Positions 20,301 to 25,116 of a stretch of 64,000 nucleotides of DNA are shown here, in pieces (within the stretch, counting starts at the first letter, position 1; every line of letters begins with the position of its first letter). The position numbers and the translations under genes are program-made. Below the pieces are notes generated by a model. That model did not search any database. It was not told where the DNA came from and saw only the letters and a list, made by a program, of their open reading frames with translations. The DNA is taken from the NCBI GenBank assembly GCA_019634415.1, contig JAHQVJ010000178.1, positions 1 to 64,000 of the forward strand, given 5' to 3'. The stretch comes from Myxococcales bacterium. GTDB taxonomy: Bacteria; Myxococcota_A; UBA796; GCA-2862545.

Positions 20301-21008
20301 ATCGAGGTTCGTCCCACGACGGACGTGATCGGTCGAGTGGTCGATACCTTTGTTCGTCAGGCTCCAGCGGTCATCGACGCACAGCTTCGGTATGCAGATG
20401 GTTCCGTGGACGACCTTCGAGGAACTCCGAACCACCCGTTCTGGGTGGATGACGTGCGGGACTACGTGCCTCTTGCTGATCTCGAGGTCGGCACCGCGCT
20501 CCACGTGCAAGGAGGTGGAGCTGCGGTCCTCGTTGCCAAGACCTGGCGCCAAGGTGATTTCGAGGTCTTCGACTTCGAGGTCGATGGGCTGCACAACTTC
20601 TACGTTCGTGGGCCTGGCTCGCGAACTGCTGGTGTCTTGGTACACAACTCGTCACCCGAGATCCAGGAGATCCTGCAGCAACAGGGCGTGACGGTACGGC
20701 ATCCGCGGTCTGGACGCTCCGTCGGTCAGCAGCAGGGAAGAGAGAATCGAATCGAGGCCCTGCAGGTCAACGAGTTCGACAACAAGCTGCCCTCCCACGT
20801 CCGGGGATGGCTCAAGAACGAACGTCGCCGCGTGGAGAGAGGCCAAGCTCGGAACCCGCGCAACCCGAGAGGCTACGTCCAGGCCCACCCGCACGACGGA
20901 AGGGCGGAGACTGGGACGGACTACAACAGCGCCCAGCTTCAGCTGGATGTGCTGAACAAGGCCGAGGAGCGAGTTCGACACAAGCATCGTAAGCGGAAGC
21001 GTCGGTGA
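8397..21008 (+). CDS. Giant RHS/TcB-TcC-like lipoprotein with tandem Hint domains and a C-terminal toxin tip, 4203 aa
   Basis: Order of parts: an export signal with a putative lipidated Cys20 (AAVSWLSC); three beta-sandwich (PPC-like) modules to about residue 560, interleaved with MopE-like CDDGIDDDGDGDVDC motifs; a Pro-rich linker; an SpvB-like domain (about 660-830); FG-GAP/VCBS motifs (DVNGDGITDV, DFDGDGFADI, about 1035-1435); YD repeats (about 1870-3100); an RHS core ending LDPYGLMGG...YSDAMGLAPD (about 3122-3155) with the Asp used for self-cleavage; a helical pre-toxin region; Hint 1 (3456-3763); Hint 2 (3788-4084); and a basic tip (4085-4203). SpvB, FG-GAP and RHS in this order is the architecture of Tc-toxin B and C subunits fused. 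No PAAR or VgrG part is present, so type VI delivery is unlikely; the lipoprotein start suggests surface anchoring. The ATG has GGAG 6 nt upstream. The frame is intact throughout. Confidence 0.93.
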   Translation: MGQTPSWGLVCLAAVSWLSCNEADPPLLVVEHAEEDPLLRTAVDGTADTMAGVPDCADGVIDAAGVYVGSLAGAGDHVSPHGCQDAGGEDAVLFFAPPHDGEFLVLVHASDVPVQVFALDGCQGAELVCMDQPSGSDPLRLSLTADDPVLLAVDGDTRGTDGAFELRVVPLQSQDATCDDGIDSDLDGAVDCADEDCAHDEACGDLCPELVADGDLPLRVTGNTTGSLDPEVESCGLAGPTATVAFTADEEGTYTFHLGDPTSFSLALHEACGAPATSCQPSGPGSAFLERELLAGQTVIAAVTSVDPKGAPFELFVERADREICDNSLDDDADGALDCADRSCTFDPACPETCDDGIDDDGDGDVDCVDARCHTHESCSETCDDGIDNNGDCQVDCADARCANLSECASTCLDAEQVVSVPRRVVGSLAALGDEHALSCSLGGGADFAVPFTAPADGTYVFDAAESGFSAAIALYDTCGGRELGCSASGVGQQGHAGQVVVELSAGESVIVAIDHVWDLAQTGTCGVEPALIEVAASDEVVLNISELTERETACGGWRDTDADGLLGCADPDCADHTRCLALEDEPAAIESEDPVCMERGDCTPSERVPARLSRSTSPVFAQSVWPEDRAAPAGPLPMMMPPGGGGLPDPNDTPTPPPTGTLMVKTSGWSPDRPAGEPRDPVVANTGLHMGGYPDSVEIEVPPAPNDTVPSLAIVHDHRSRDSGLGVGFYLSHEAAISRQSRDGGPPNQTAEDRYLLGGSQLWNTDRGWEPQRQDGRVLIYDEPSNTWTAYLPDGSTLIYGTIGGVTGDHATVLLSQADGRSKEDVLGPLDAAQDTFYHPDHELCPRDDTLCNTVRWLPSLRTDPFGLQIIYDYEVGPAVSGAPVDADYWFSDSRHHRLREIRYGMPKNTPREKILFSYGPHPNPTMSVSSGTPTFLTERLTDIEVTSAGLPVSHYQLTYLDEDGTGTDYKGSYLWRITRLGSAGEERVEREYTYAFDAPSFSAPVDVTEYFDFGDMDLVDDGVTHGWNNATDSVMILPLKLNRDGRADVAMTRVFCDDGGQGCVVKTLKRVYQEDESFAGTTDTDRWPFPFSATTFNGNNGKGIAFEILDLNADGFSEILDEDGNDVTRYDPYEDDFDTDDFGIGSDIWKAGRFADVNGDGCVDFVEFPDGPPWDWSWYRNSCVAPYFDDTDPRPFSWDDAGEADWEAEAEVSLGGWPFHVDPEGDNFQIRFTDVNGDGITDVAVALFTEWRRHVDCPADLDSNQCRWVPSDDTVAFSRLYWGDGYGAFFDSGLEVGAPFFMEVPRNSGPDRDRTISSHFSVRSDIDGAQMLVASADSRTDGGGLEIKGSHFRGVVDGFSLQTYQATYKENVDPQPPEFEEYGPDNLVSYRGPHEIDFPLDTTTVGDSCFMDGSNVAMADFDGDGFADILEVQTDADTPANPGDSSWGQSTTCGTPFCVLLHRSTLANARGRLVGVKRWSGGEVRLTWGSSAGFDQDNEDLPRSVAVLSKVQGPEGDVEIRYGRGGSSPEGFAGFGVVERKRHGAIDSFGFYTTPMLRGSPLWSARYRLNGTLERADVHVYGEAVNQLGLSLNYWGEGDNYDPATGILYPLHLARFNPLIQTCVYEHGPTDQIELDSLLEYCHRMGQAPSQSASRSSIYAVSGIWRYPTRFGGGSPVGVLAKDAWEEPWEVLTHTSLEQVGVADLYQLAPQPGWPPGPPPVMPDLRWARPPDVAVPPALGLTEYESHRVAAAQMSTGSAFVTQYTFDPTTQRQTQKIEYRDHATDLDDRTTEYTWVDLLSQPALARVVETSTVLGSPGLPSYPGDQIGRTEVVSWSTHGFDRADLRTDCGGVDDTGTEWCTTTSASWYDFGQLEEQTLTLSDGTERSKQFGVVDYCRSHTETNALGEIRTLTFDQRCANTLDSFRGGSTTTQHDWLGRVEVRSVDPGTHPDGTALPVQRETFTYLDAVPGNEVVDDDFTLPRRTMRDDFGKLTRTFTDEWDRTTLVEECVATAGDACDTSHPIRKRWTGYSTDGKEIAKSQGWFDGDIAVASRVTRDGYGRVIMNQKPASNDDAAVTWDTVYTYVLPHRDVVVDVVDATLQRFVDVDDWSTLHRESFVDGVQTSLMELDAQGLAERIEEDGVARLQAFDPWGRLAEVRHEADAFVVDESDQLVPSSHVETFTYNDAGELIEHVRADGAKDVHDFDALGRRVSSALWQQVAVGTWAPWTTLETVAYATGAQGHLQTTTTTQRGTTWQELTTDHLGRVLKEVDHFDHETNRVPLGAWPAGSGGTRLQIRTDHGSFTETSYENHDVFGHLVQTESPKEGTTTNTYDGQGNLLKTVNADGVTTAYDYAHDGTLLATKLGSWTLEERTFDELGRMVTEASSEGTKTFTYDFLDRVTREVLGDPATPTIERTWTYDGVSERVLTESVMPTSSGTSTWNHTYDAWGRLRTTTDPLGHVSEVQHDLLGRVRVDVDEEGYQRITRYDLTGSPVYEEALGSDVTTTSYIYYPHLSGPFSTIFEGLRATVATDGEGVVTTTYEDGLGRLVSELRGDGSKLQRSYDGLYVSQEQIVASDGTVLQQTDYDYDSDGNLDSITGPHDPADTGTKPVRTFGWTPGGQRDWVEASGERTDFGYGATDGLLATETYAGLVREITYATAPSGTGYYAWSESLMPTSGTGDVRLIIYGVDDHGRVEQVDFTAPGESVTRTYSGFDAFGHPAATSAETTAPGGATDLVETTFVYDGVGRMVQRGLEVNSGGSDVTQIGYHANGAVAWLEGPSGVRVEYDYGATFDHEVDQVVQGTTTLFEVTDRDGVGRVTEVLRHFGGTGSVVTQSYDDMGRLSRRDEVVNGVLQKEYVPTHDPLGQLTDVVQVHYGTTYEEAYTYDGNGYLTSEEHTDAGVNTATFTYVVDAAGKRTSTTEDLAGAVTTAAVTYNAEGLIDEVGGNSVTYDDWWGVTANHDGTTFVRDATGAVRESTANGVTVRYIRDAQGLPVARDEAGAVRVTHWDPANPGLSPVEEELPSSETLVFAEGPSGTQRLLFDASGTLTQSVTKDPNAMRSSIAEDDVRVEVGSAFGMHAGARPLADDILAFGGMQTLPGSDSLHVARHRVLDGATGQFLSLDPYGLMGGAYRTVFAKANPLKYSDAMGLAPDCEDPGELDLPSGNYNLPTTPYEIPPAQLETSGASDLGNMGSMGPSVGDVASATFVSIQMNTAPMSPVVGCMLGEGEACAGPAGSDEGSTWKDNRSKRRKKRRNRPTRRQRREAKHNAHNLPGNLEELEAAVNDGQLTAQQIQDAISQMIDYGDRKSKRLAKQLLTNMWLGAKQGFWEDMTAISRIQDFFKKLDVNSLKQAWRTLKQESQKPEFWTDLLMDITGLNDAKQFLKDVVTALDPKASKEARKAAGMALGKVAYGTLKDVAVTGATAGAGLVTRKAAGKVAQKAMELARKGCKGRCFVAGTQVVTPSGARAIEQLEPADLVVAAQTTAKPTAWQVLSPDPEPPVAVCRVARRWRAAAVMPAMLLAACGLQAPDLPMPGEEVEVFQPRSGTWTWQDGAELEPGDTYLNDGHLMRRTADAAEDLGRARRADLGTALAAWMSGAVLQAPRGDDWVWALGEEGGLVRADALAPGDRFAYAGRVFDTQGTDAGAVELRATIDVVSVVERTWQRTAPAVIDARVSYETGRTDTISATAEHPFYVDGAWLPLGDVQPGAELTLLGGGHAHLLDKTVSTGAVDVFNVTVRGLHNYYVRAAGSPADGLLVHNTDCDWTLRFPAEERTLNLPEGFGQCFVAGTEVIEPLGQRSIETVAVGERVVARRVGADADRSWREHRSWVEVASAARPRVQGSTDELPSSDEWVQRYDPRTGTWVDVEGSRLGLGDMYLENERLHRVGDRGARTLGRVSHSDLVGADATWSGEVLDWQPTASSWVLVLGTAPDAGHRRLAEVEVGERFAFDGVVYETADADHDGDIEVRPTTDVIGRVVDTFVRQAPAVIDAQLRYADGSVDDLRGTPNHPFWVDDVRDYVPLADLEVGTALHVQGGGAAVLVAKTWRQGDFEVFDFEVDGLHNFYVRGPGSRTAGVLVHNSSPEIQEILQQQGVTVRHPRSGRSVGQQQGRENRIEALQVNEFDNKLPSHVRGWLKNERRRVERGQARNPRNPRGYVQAHPHDGRAETGTDYNSAQLQLDVLNKAEERVRHKHRKRKRR
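8928..10120 (+). repeat. Five MopE-like CxDGxDxDxDGxxDCxDxxC motifs inside the RHS gene
   Basis: The motifs begin at residues 178, 325, 354, 383 and about 555 of the RHS protein, for example CDDGIDSDLDGAVDCADEDC, CDNSLDDDADGALDCADRSC and CDDGIDNNGDCQVDCADARC. The spacing of Cys, Asp and Gly is that of the putative metal-binding MopE/PF11617 motif, abundant in myxobacterial surface proteins and proposed to bind calcium or copper. Motifs 3 and 4 are adjacent and arise from a recent duplication; the others separate beta-sandwich modules. The last copy (CGGWRDTDADGLLGCADPDC) is degenerate. Confidence 0.85.
9450..9560 (+). repeat. 24-nt perfect direct repeat, 87-nt period
   Basis: The 24 bases at 9450-9473 recur exactly at 9537-9560 (starting GAGACCTGCGACGACGG). 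They encode ETCDDGID in two consecutive MopE-like motifs, so the repeat is a coding duplication of 29 codons inside the RHS gene. The intervening bases have diverged (GACGACGAC versus AACAACAAC after the repeat). Confidence 0.9.
18762..19685 (+). other. Hint (intein-like autoprocessing) domain 1 of the RHS protein
   Basis: Residues 3456-3763. It starts with the nucleophile Cys in CFVAGTQVVTPSG, has the block-B histidine in SATAEHPFYV, and ends LHNYYVRAAG...LLVHN followed by Thr. These are the hallmarks of pre-toxin Hint domains that cleave the chain to free the C-terminal toxin. Unusually, residues 3506-3527 inside it read like a complete bacterial lipoprotein signal (RRWR, an alanine-rich stretch, then MLLAAC). 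About 24 residues separate it from Hint 2, starting TDCDWTLRFPAEERTLN, too short for a toxin. Confidence 0.88.
19758..20648 (+). other. Hint (intein-like autoprocessing) domain 2 of the RHS protein
   Basis: Residues 3788-4084. The nucleophile Cys is in CFVAGTEVIEPLG, the block-B His in RGTPNHPFWV, and the end is LHNFYVRGPG...VLVHN followed by Ser. It is clearly homologous to Hint 1, sharing the RxGTW and GERFAxxGxVxxT insert segments, but has diverged, and it lacks the lipobox-like stretch. Since it directly precedes the tip it is the one expected to release the toxin. Confidence 0.9.
20649..21005 (+). other. C-terminal toxin tip of the RHS protein (119 aa, polymorphic toxin type 8-like)
   Basis: Residues 4085-4203 follow the Hint 2 cleavage point. 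The tip is basic and includes LPSHVRGWLKNERRRVERG, then RNPRGYVQAHPHDGRAETGT and DYNSAQLQLDVLN, ending in a Lys/Arg-rich KHRKRKRR. The LPxHxRGW...E...RNPxGYxxAHxxxGR layout recalls 'polymorphic toxin type 8', a predicted RNase family with essential His residues. This is recalled, not searched. No cytoplasmic immunity gene lies immediately downstream. Confidence 0.6.
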
Positions 21009-21110
21009 TCCCAATGCGGGGGTTGCAGACAAAGAGGAGGTGAACTCGAATTTTTCGAGAGGAGCGAGGAGATCGTTCGTTGTCCAGTTCGAGAACCGTA
21101 GGAGTTTCTG

Positions 21111-21665
21111 ATGTTGACGTTGACCTTGCTGACCGCCGTGTCGGCCCATGCAACCGAAGTATGTCCCGACATTGCCGTCGACTACACCGAGCGGGAGTGC
21201 ACCGAGTTCACCCCCTATGAAGAGACGTGCGTCTATTCGGTGAGTGTGCAGCTCCGAGTTCCCGTGGTGGGACCGCTGGGGGGCATCGGCTGCGCCAGCG
21301 CTACCCCCATGGAGTCACTGTGCTTCGCCGAGTACGGGGACTGCCCGGCCGAGCTCCCCGCCGACCTGCCCGATCTCTGCCATCCCGATCCGTCCGAGGA
21401 CCCCGACGACCCGTGCCCCGACATCGTTCAGACGAACATGGGGAGTGGTCTGGGGCACGAAGTGGTGGAAGGCTGCTGCGTCGATCTGCTCGTGCTCGAT
21501 CAGTACCCGGCCAGCCTGTTCTCGGACGAGTGTCTCGCAGAAGAGGAGCTGATCGTCTGGCCGAACGTCGGTTTCTACCCGGGGGAGTGCCTGGGTGATC
21601 AGGCACCGGATTTCCCCGATCTGCCCATTGGCGACCCGCCCATGGACGAGCCCCCCGCGCCATAG
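21111..21665 (+). CDS. Small exported cysteine-rich protein downstream of the RHS gene, 184 aa
   Basis: The signal peptide MLTLTLLTAVSAHA is followed by a mature part with about a dozen Cys, many in CxxxF/CxD contexts (ECTEFTPYEETC, CCVDLL, DECLAEEEL), and a Pro/Asp-rich C-terminus ending MDEPPAP. It is strongly acidic, the opposite of the basic toxin tip just upstream. AGGAG lies 7 nt before the ATG. The gap from the RHS stop is 102 nt with no clear terminator, so co-transcription is possible. Position would suggest an immunity or accessory protein, but an RNase toxin normally needs cytoplasmic immunity, so a periplasmic partner or a stabiliser of the surface RHS shell is equally likely. No family recognised. 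Confidence 0.7.
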   Translation: MLTLTLLTAVSAHATEVCPDIAVDYTERECTEFTPYEETCVYSVSVQLRVPVVGPLGGIGCASATPMESLCFAEYGDCPAELPADLPDLCHPDPSEDPDDPCPDIVQTNMGSGLGHEVVEGCCVDLLVLDQYPASLFSDECLAEEELIVWPNVGFYPGECLGDQAPDFPDLPIGDPPMDEPPAP

Positions 21666-21746
21666 CGGAGGTGTCGTCCAGGTAGGTGCACTCGATTTGC
21701 ACGGGCCGCGCACGGGGGAGGCGACGAGGGCCGATAGCTGCTGGCC

Positions 21747-22880
21747 ATGGCGATACTCCGCTGGCTGCTGCCCCTCCCGCTTCTCCCCGTCTTCGCCCTG
21801 GCGGCCTACGTGGCCATGGGCCCGAGCGCCGAGGAGCGTGCCACCACGCTCCTCGAGGAACAGGCGACGCTGTGGGAGGACCCGGAGCTGCGCCGGGCCA
21901 CCACCGCGGCCCTGCGGTACGGCAACCCCGAGTGGGACTTCATGCGCCGCACGTTCCTGGTGCTGTCACTGGTGGACCGCTCCCTGGCCCACCCCGAGGA
22001 AGCGGATCGCTGGCTGCCCCTCGTCGACTCCGTCATCGACGACACCGTGGCCGTGGAAGCGGCCAGCGGCCACGGCGTGTTTCTGCTGCCCTACTGGCGC
22101 GCCCGACCCTTCCGCGATCCCGAAGGTCGCAGCCTGTTCGTGGATGGTGAGATCGCGCTGATGCTGGGCGCTCGGCGTTTCGTGCGCGACGACCCTGCGC
22201 TGGCAGCGGCCCACCAGGAGCGCGTGGCGCAGATGGTAGCGGCGTTCTATCGGTCGCCAGCGGCCCTGCCCGAGAGCTACCCCGACGAGGCCTGGCTGTT
22301 CTGCGTCACCAACGCGCTGGTGGCCATCCACCTGGCGGACGTGCTCGACGGCACCGATCACAGCGCGGTGATCCGCAGCTGGCTGGCGCGCACGCCCTCG
22401 CTGATGGAGCCCGTGAGCGGCCTGCTGGGCAGCGAGTTCACCTGGTCGGGCGAGATGCTGGACGGCCCCGAGGGCTCGAGCCTGTGGCTGGTGGCCATCA
22501 ACCTGCTGCTGCTCGACGAGACCTTGGCCGAGGAGCAGTACACCAAGGCGCGCAGCGACCTGATGCGCGCGCCCCTGGGCTTCGGCTACGCCCGCGAGTG
22601 GGGGAGCGGCTGGCAAGGCCCCGTCGACATCGACTCCGGACCCATCGTGCCCATCTTGAACGCGAGCCCCTCCTCCAGTGGCTTCGCGCTGATGGCGGCC
22701 CGCGCCTTCGACGACGAGCGCAGCTTCCGTGCGTTGGCCCGCTCGCTGCGGGCCGCGGATCTGCTGCAGGTGGTGGACCCGCGCTTCGCGCAGCTCGCGT
22801 CGAACCCCATGGGCGACGTGGTGCTGCTGCACGCAACAACCTTCGGACCCCTCTGGCAGGCCGTCCGCCAGAGGCGCTAG
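21747..22880 (+). CDS. Exported helical protein, possibly alpha/alpha-barrel (linalool dehydratase-isomerase-like), 377 aa
   Basis: A single N-terminal hydrophobic segment (WLLPLPLLPVFALAAYVAM) anchors or exports the protein. The rest is alpha-helical, with YPDEAWLFCVTNALVAIHLA, a DGPEGSSLW loop and a DIDSGPIV motif before SSSGFALMAARAF. The YPDEAW/FCxT and DSGP...SSG pattern recalls proteins annotated near linalool dehydratase-isomerase and other (alpha/alpha)6 barrels. I rate that as a fold hint and do not name a substrate. It is transcribed convergently with the repeat lipoprotein downstream; the two stop codons overlap within the palindrome CTAG at 22877-22880. No operon partner is evident. 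Confidence 0.75.
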   Translation: MAILRWLLPLPLLPVFALAAYVAMGPSAEERATTLLEEQATLWEDPELRRATTAALRYGNPEWDFMRRTFLVLSLVDRSLAHPEEADRWLPLVDSVIDDTVAVEAASGHGVFLLPYWRARPFRDPEGRSLFVDGEIALMLGARRFVRDDPALAAAHQERVAQMVAAFYRSPAALPESYPDEAWLFCVTNALVAIHLADVLDGTDHSAVIRSWLARTPSLMEPVSGLLGSEFTWSGEMLDGPEGSSLWLVAINLLLLDETLAEEQYTKARSDLMRAPLGFGYAREWGSGWQGPVDIDSGPIVPILNASPSSSGFALMAARAFDDERSFRALARSLRAADLLQVVDPRFAQLASNPMGDVVLLHATTFGPLWQAVRQRR

Positions 22881-24997
22881 GGCGCTGTGGCGTGCAGCCC
22901 TGCCTCCCCCTGGCCGTCGACGGCTCCGCCGTGCTCGCCCTGCATGCCATGTCCCGACGTGCCGAAGGTGCTGTCGTCGCCTGGACCTCCTTTGCCTGGC
23001 CAGGTCCAGGTGTCCGTGCCCCCCGCGTCGATGAACAGGCCCACCGACTGCTCCTCGATCCGAGGGGACTCGTCGCAGCTCGTGAGCTTTGTGAGCTCGT
23101 CGCGCCAGTGGTTGCCGTACCCCACGCTCCGCGTGGTGCTCGCGACGTAGGTGTCGTCGCCACCGCCGTCCACGAACAGCCCTCGCCCTTGGCAGCTGCT
23201 CGCTGCTGCGCCCAGATCCGGGAGCACGTAGGTGTCGTTCCCTCCCTCGTTGATCGTCAGGCCGATGGACAGATCGTGGCCCAGACCCAGTCCGTGGATC
23301 GCCGGAGCGAGCCTCGTGTTGAAGCGGTCGTCTTCGGAGCCCGCGTCGAGGAGCACCCCGAGGCCACGGTGGGCGGAGCTGCCCTGGGCATGCCACAGCG
23401 CATCGTAGGTGTCGGCGCCCTGGCCATCGAGCAGCAGCCCCGTGCCGACGCCGTAGCCCAGCCCTTGGGCGAACATGCCCGCCGTGTACACGTCATCGCC
23501 GGCTCGATCCCGGAGGATTCCCAATCCCCCGGACAGCGACTCTTCCAGGTTGGTGCCGAAGCCCACTCCTTGAGCGACCGAGTTGTTGGCGTCGGTCAGC
23601 TGGTAGGTGGTGCCCACGAGGAGATCGGGGCCTCCCATGCGGGAGCCGGGCTCGGCGAACCACTCGTCGTCTCCGCCTCCGTCCCAGGCAACGCCCACCC
23701 CGAAGGCGCGCCCGAGGCCCTGAGACTCCGACAGCGTGCGATGGATGTCGTGGCCATCCTGATCCAAGAACAGGCCGATGCCGAAGCTCGCCGCGCCCTG
23801 AGCGGCGATCTCCGCGAGGTAGGTGTCGTCGCCGCCGTCGTCGTACAGCACGCCCACGCCGAGCGCTCCCCAGCCCTGGCCCATGCGCAGCGTCGCGTAG
23901 GTGTCGTCTCCGCCTCCGAGGTCGAACGACATCCCGACGCCGAAGCGCCCCGAGCCCTGACGACCCACCGTGGACTCGGAGAGGGGAGTGAAGGGTGGCG
24001 TGCGGCGTCCTGCGCTGTCCGCGGGCAACAGGCCGTCTCCTCCCTCGTCGGTGGTCTCGTAGCCGTAGGTGTCGTTGCCACCCAGGTCGACGTGCACCGC
24101 CACGGGTACACTCGCGGAGTTCGCCCCCGTGGGGTGCGTGTAGCTGTCGTCGCCACCTAGATCGAGGTACAGCGCCACTCGCCCGAGGTCTCCGGGGGCG
24201 TCCCGACCAGGTCCCGCGATGAGGATGCGGCCGAACGCCGTCTCTGCCTCGAAGGAGACGTCGCTCCCCTCGAAGCGTCCGAGATCCGCCTCCTCGATCG
24301 CGAAGGCGAGCACGCGAGCTGGCTCGAACAGCAGGGGGACGTCCTCGCGGATCCATCGCTGAACGGACTCGCTCCAGACATTGGGGACCACCTCGTCGAC
24401 CCCCCAGCCCGCATGACCGTTGCCGTACCGAACCAGATCGGCGGGGCTCTCCGGAGCGTACGTCTCGAGCTCCCAGCGCACCTCTGCGGCTGTCGCGATC
24501 GCCTCGATGATCGGCACCAGTGCTCGAGCCAGATCGGGTGGGATCGACGACAGATCGACGTCGGTGCTCAGGGTGAGCACGGGAGCTGCCGCAGGCTCGA
24601 CCTCGAGCCGGTCGGTGGCCAAGCCCAGCACGCTCGCCACGGGGTGATCCCCTTGCATCGCGAAGTCGAGCCCACGGGCGAGATCGTCGGCATGGCAGGG
24701 GACCCCGAAGGGATCGCGCTGGATCTGCAGGCTCCAGTCCAGCTGCAGCCGATCGCGCACCCGGGAGGTGAGGGACCAGGGGTCGTCGTAGACGAGGTCT
24801 CCATGGGACAGCCCTGCGTCTTTCAGGGCGGCTTGCATCAAGGAGGCGTTGGGATCAGACGGGCATGGAACTGCCGGAGCGACAGGATCCCACTGCATGG
24901 AGAGGTAGACGGGCGGGGTCTCCTCGGTGGTGGAGTCGAGGAGCTGGTCGGTGGTGGGTGGCGCTGAACAAGCCAGCAACAGGTGGATCGCAAGCAC
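22877..24997 (-). CDS. GGDDxY-repeat lipoprotein, about 706 aa
   Basis: The GTG start at 24997 gives VLAIHLLLAC, a very short lipoprotein signal; the frame is open to 25156 but no other plausible start leads into the lipobox. From about residue 300 onward the protein repeats units of about 22-40 residues with DLGGDDSY, DLGGNDTYGY, DDGGDDTYLAEIAAQG, DRAGDDVYTAGMFAQGLGYGVGTG and DGGGDDTYVASTT. Regular Gly-Asp turns and QGxGxGxG strands suggest a parallel beta-roll or beta-helix, perhaps binding calcium as RTX repeats do. The first 300 residues are non-repetitive. Surface display is inferred. It follows a TPR gene on the same strand. I do not recognise a named family. Confidence 0.8.
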   Translation of the reverse strand: MLAIHLLLACSAPPTTDQLLDSTTEETPPVYLSMQWDPVAPAVPCPSDPNASLMQAALKDAGLSHGDLVYDDPWSLTSRVRDRLQLDWSLQIQRDPFGVPCHADDLARGLDFAMQGDHPVASVLGLATDRLEVEPAAAPVLTLSTDVDLSSIPPDLARALVPIIEAIATAAEVRWELETYAPESPADLVRYGNGHAGWGVDEVVPNVWSESVQRWIREDVPLLFEPARVLAFAIEEADLGRFEGSDVSFEAETAFGRILIAGPGRDAPGDLGRVALYLDLGGDDSYTHPTGANSASVPVAVHVDLGGNDTYGYETTDEGGDGLLPADSAGRRTPPFTPLSESTVGRQGSGRFGVGMSFDLGGGDDTYATLRMGQGWGALGVGVLYDDGGDDTYLAEIAAQGAASFGIGLFLDQDGHDIHRTLSESQGLGRAFGVGVAWDGGGDDEWFAEPGSRMGGPDLLVGTTYQLTDANNSVAQGVGFGTNLEESLSGGLGILRDRAGDDVYTAGMFAQGLGYGVGTGLLLDGQGADTYDALWHAQGSSAHRGLGVLLDAGSEDDRFNTRLAPAIHGLGLGHDLSIGLTINEGGNDTYVLPDLGAAASSCQGRGLFVDGGGDDTYVASTTRSVGYGNHWRDELTKLTSCDESPRIEEQSVGLFIDAGGTDTWTWPGKGGPGDDSTFGTSGHGMQGEHGGAVDGQGEAGLHATAP

Positions 24998-25116
24998 GGG
25001 GTTGTCGAGCCTCGAGGCGGCGGGTGGACTGGACTCTACCTGCCGCGTTTCCGGGGGCGCTACCGAGTCTTGCCTCTTCGACAGGCATCGAGCGAGACGC
25101 GTCCCTGCAGCGGCTG

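Noticed and set aside
18762..20648. True inteins (splicing) instead of Hint pre-toxin domains
   Set aside because: The protein lacks the homing endonuclease, and the conserved Hint-toxin context with a C-terminal tip fits release by cleavage, not splicing.
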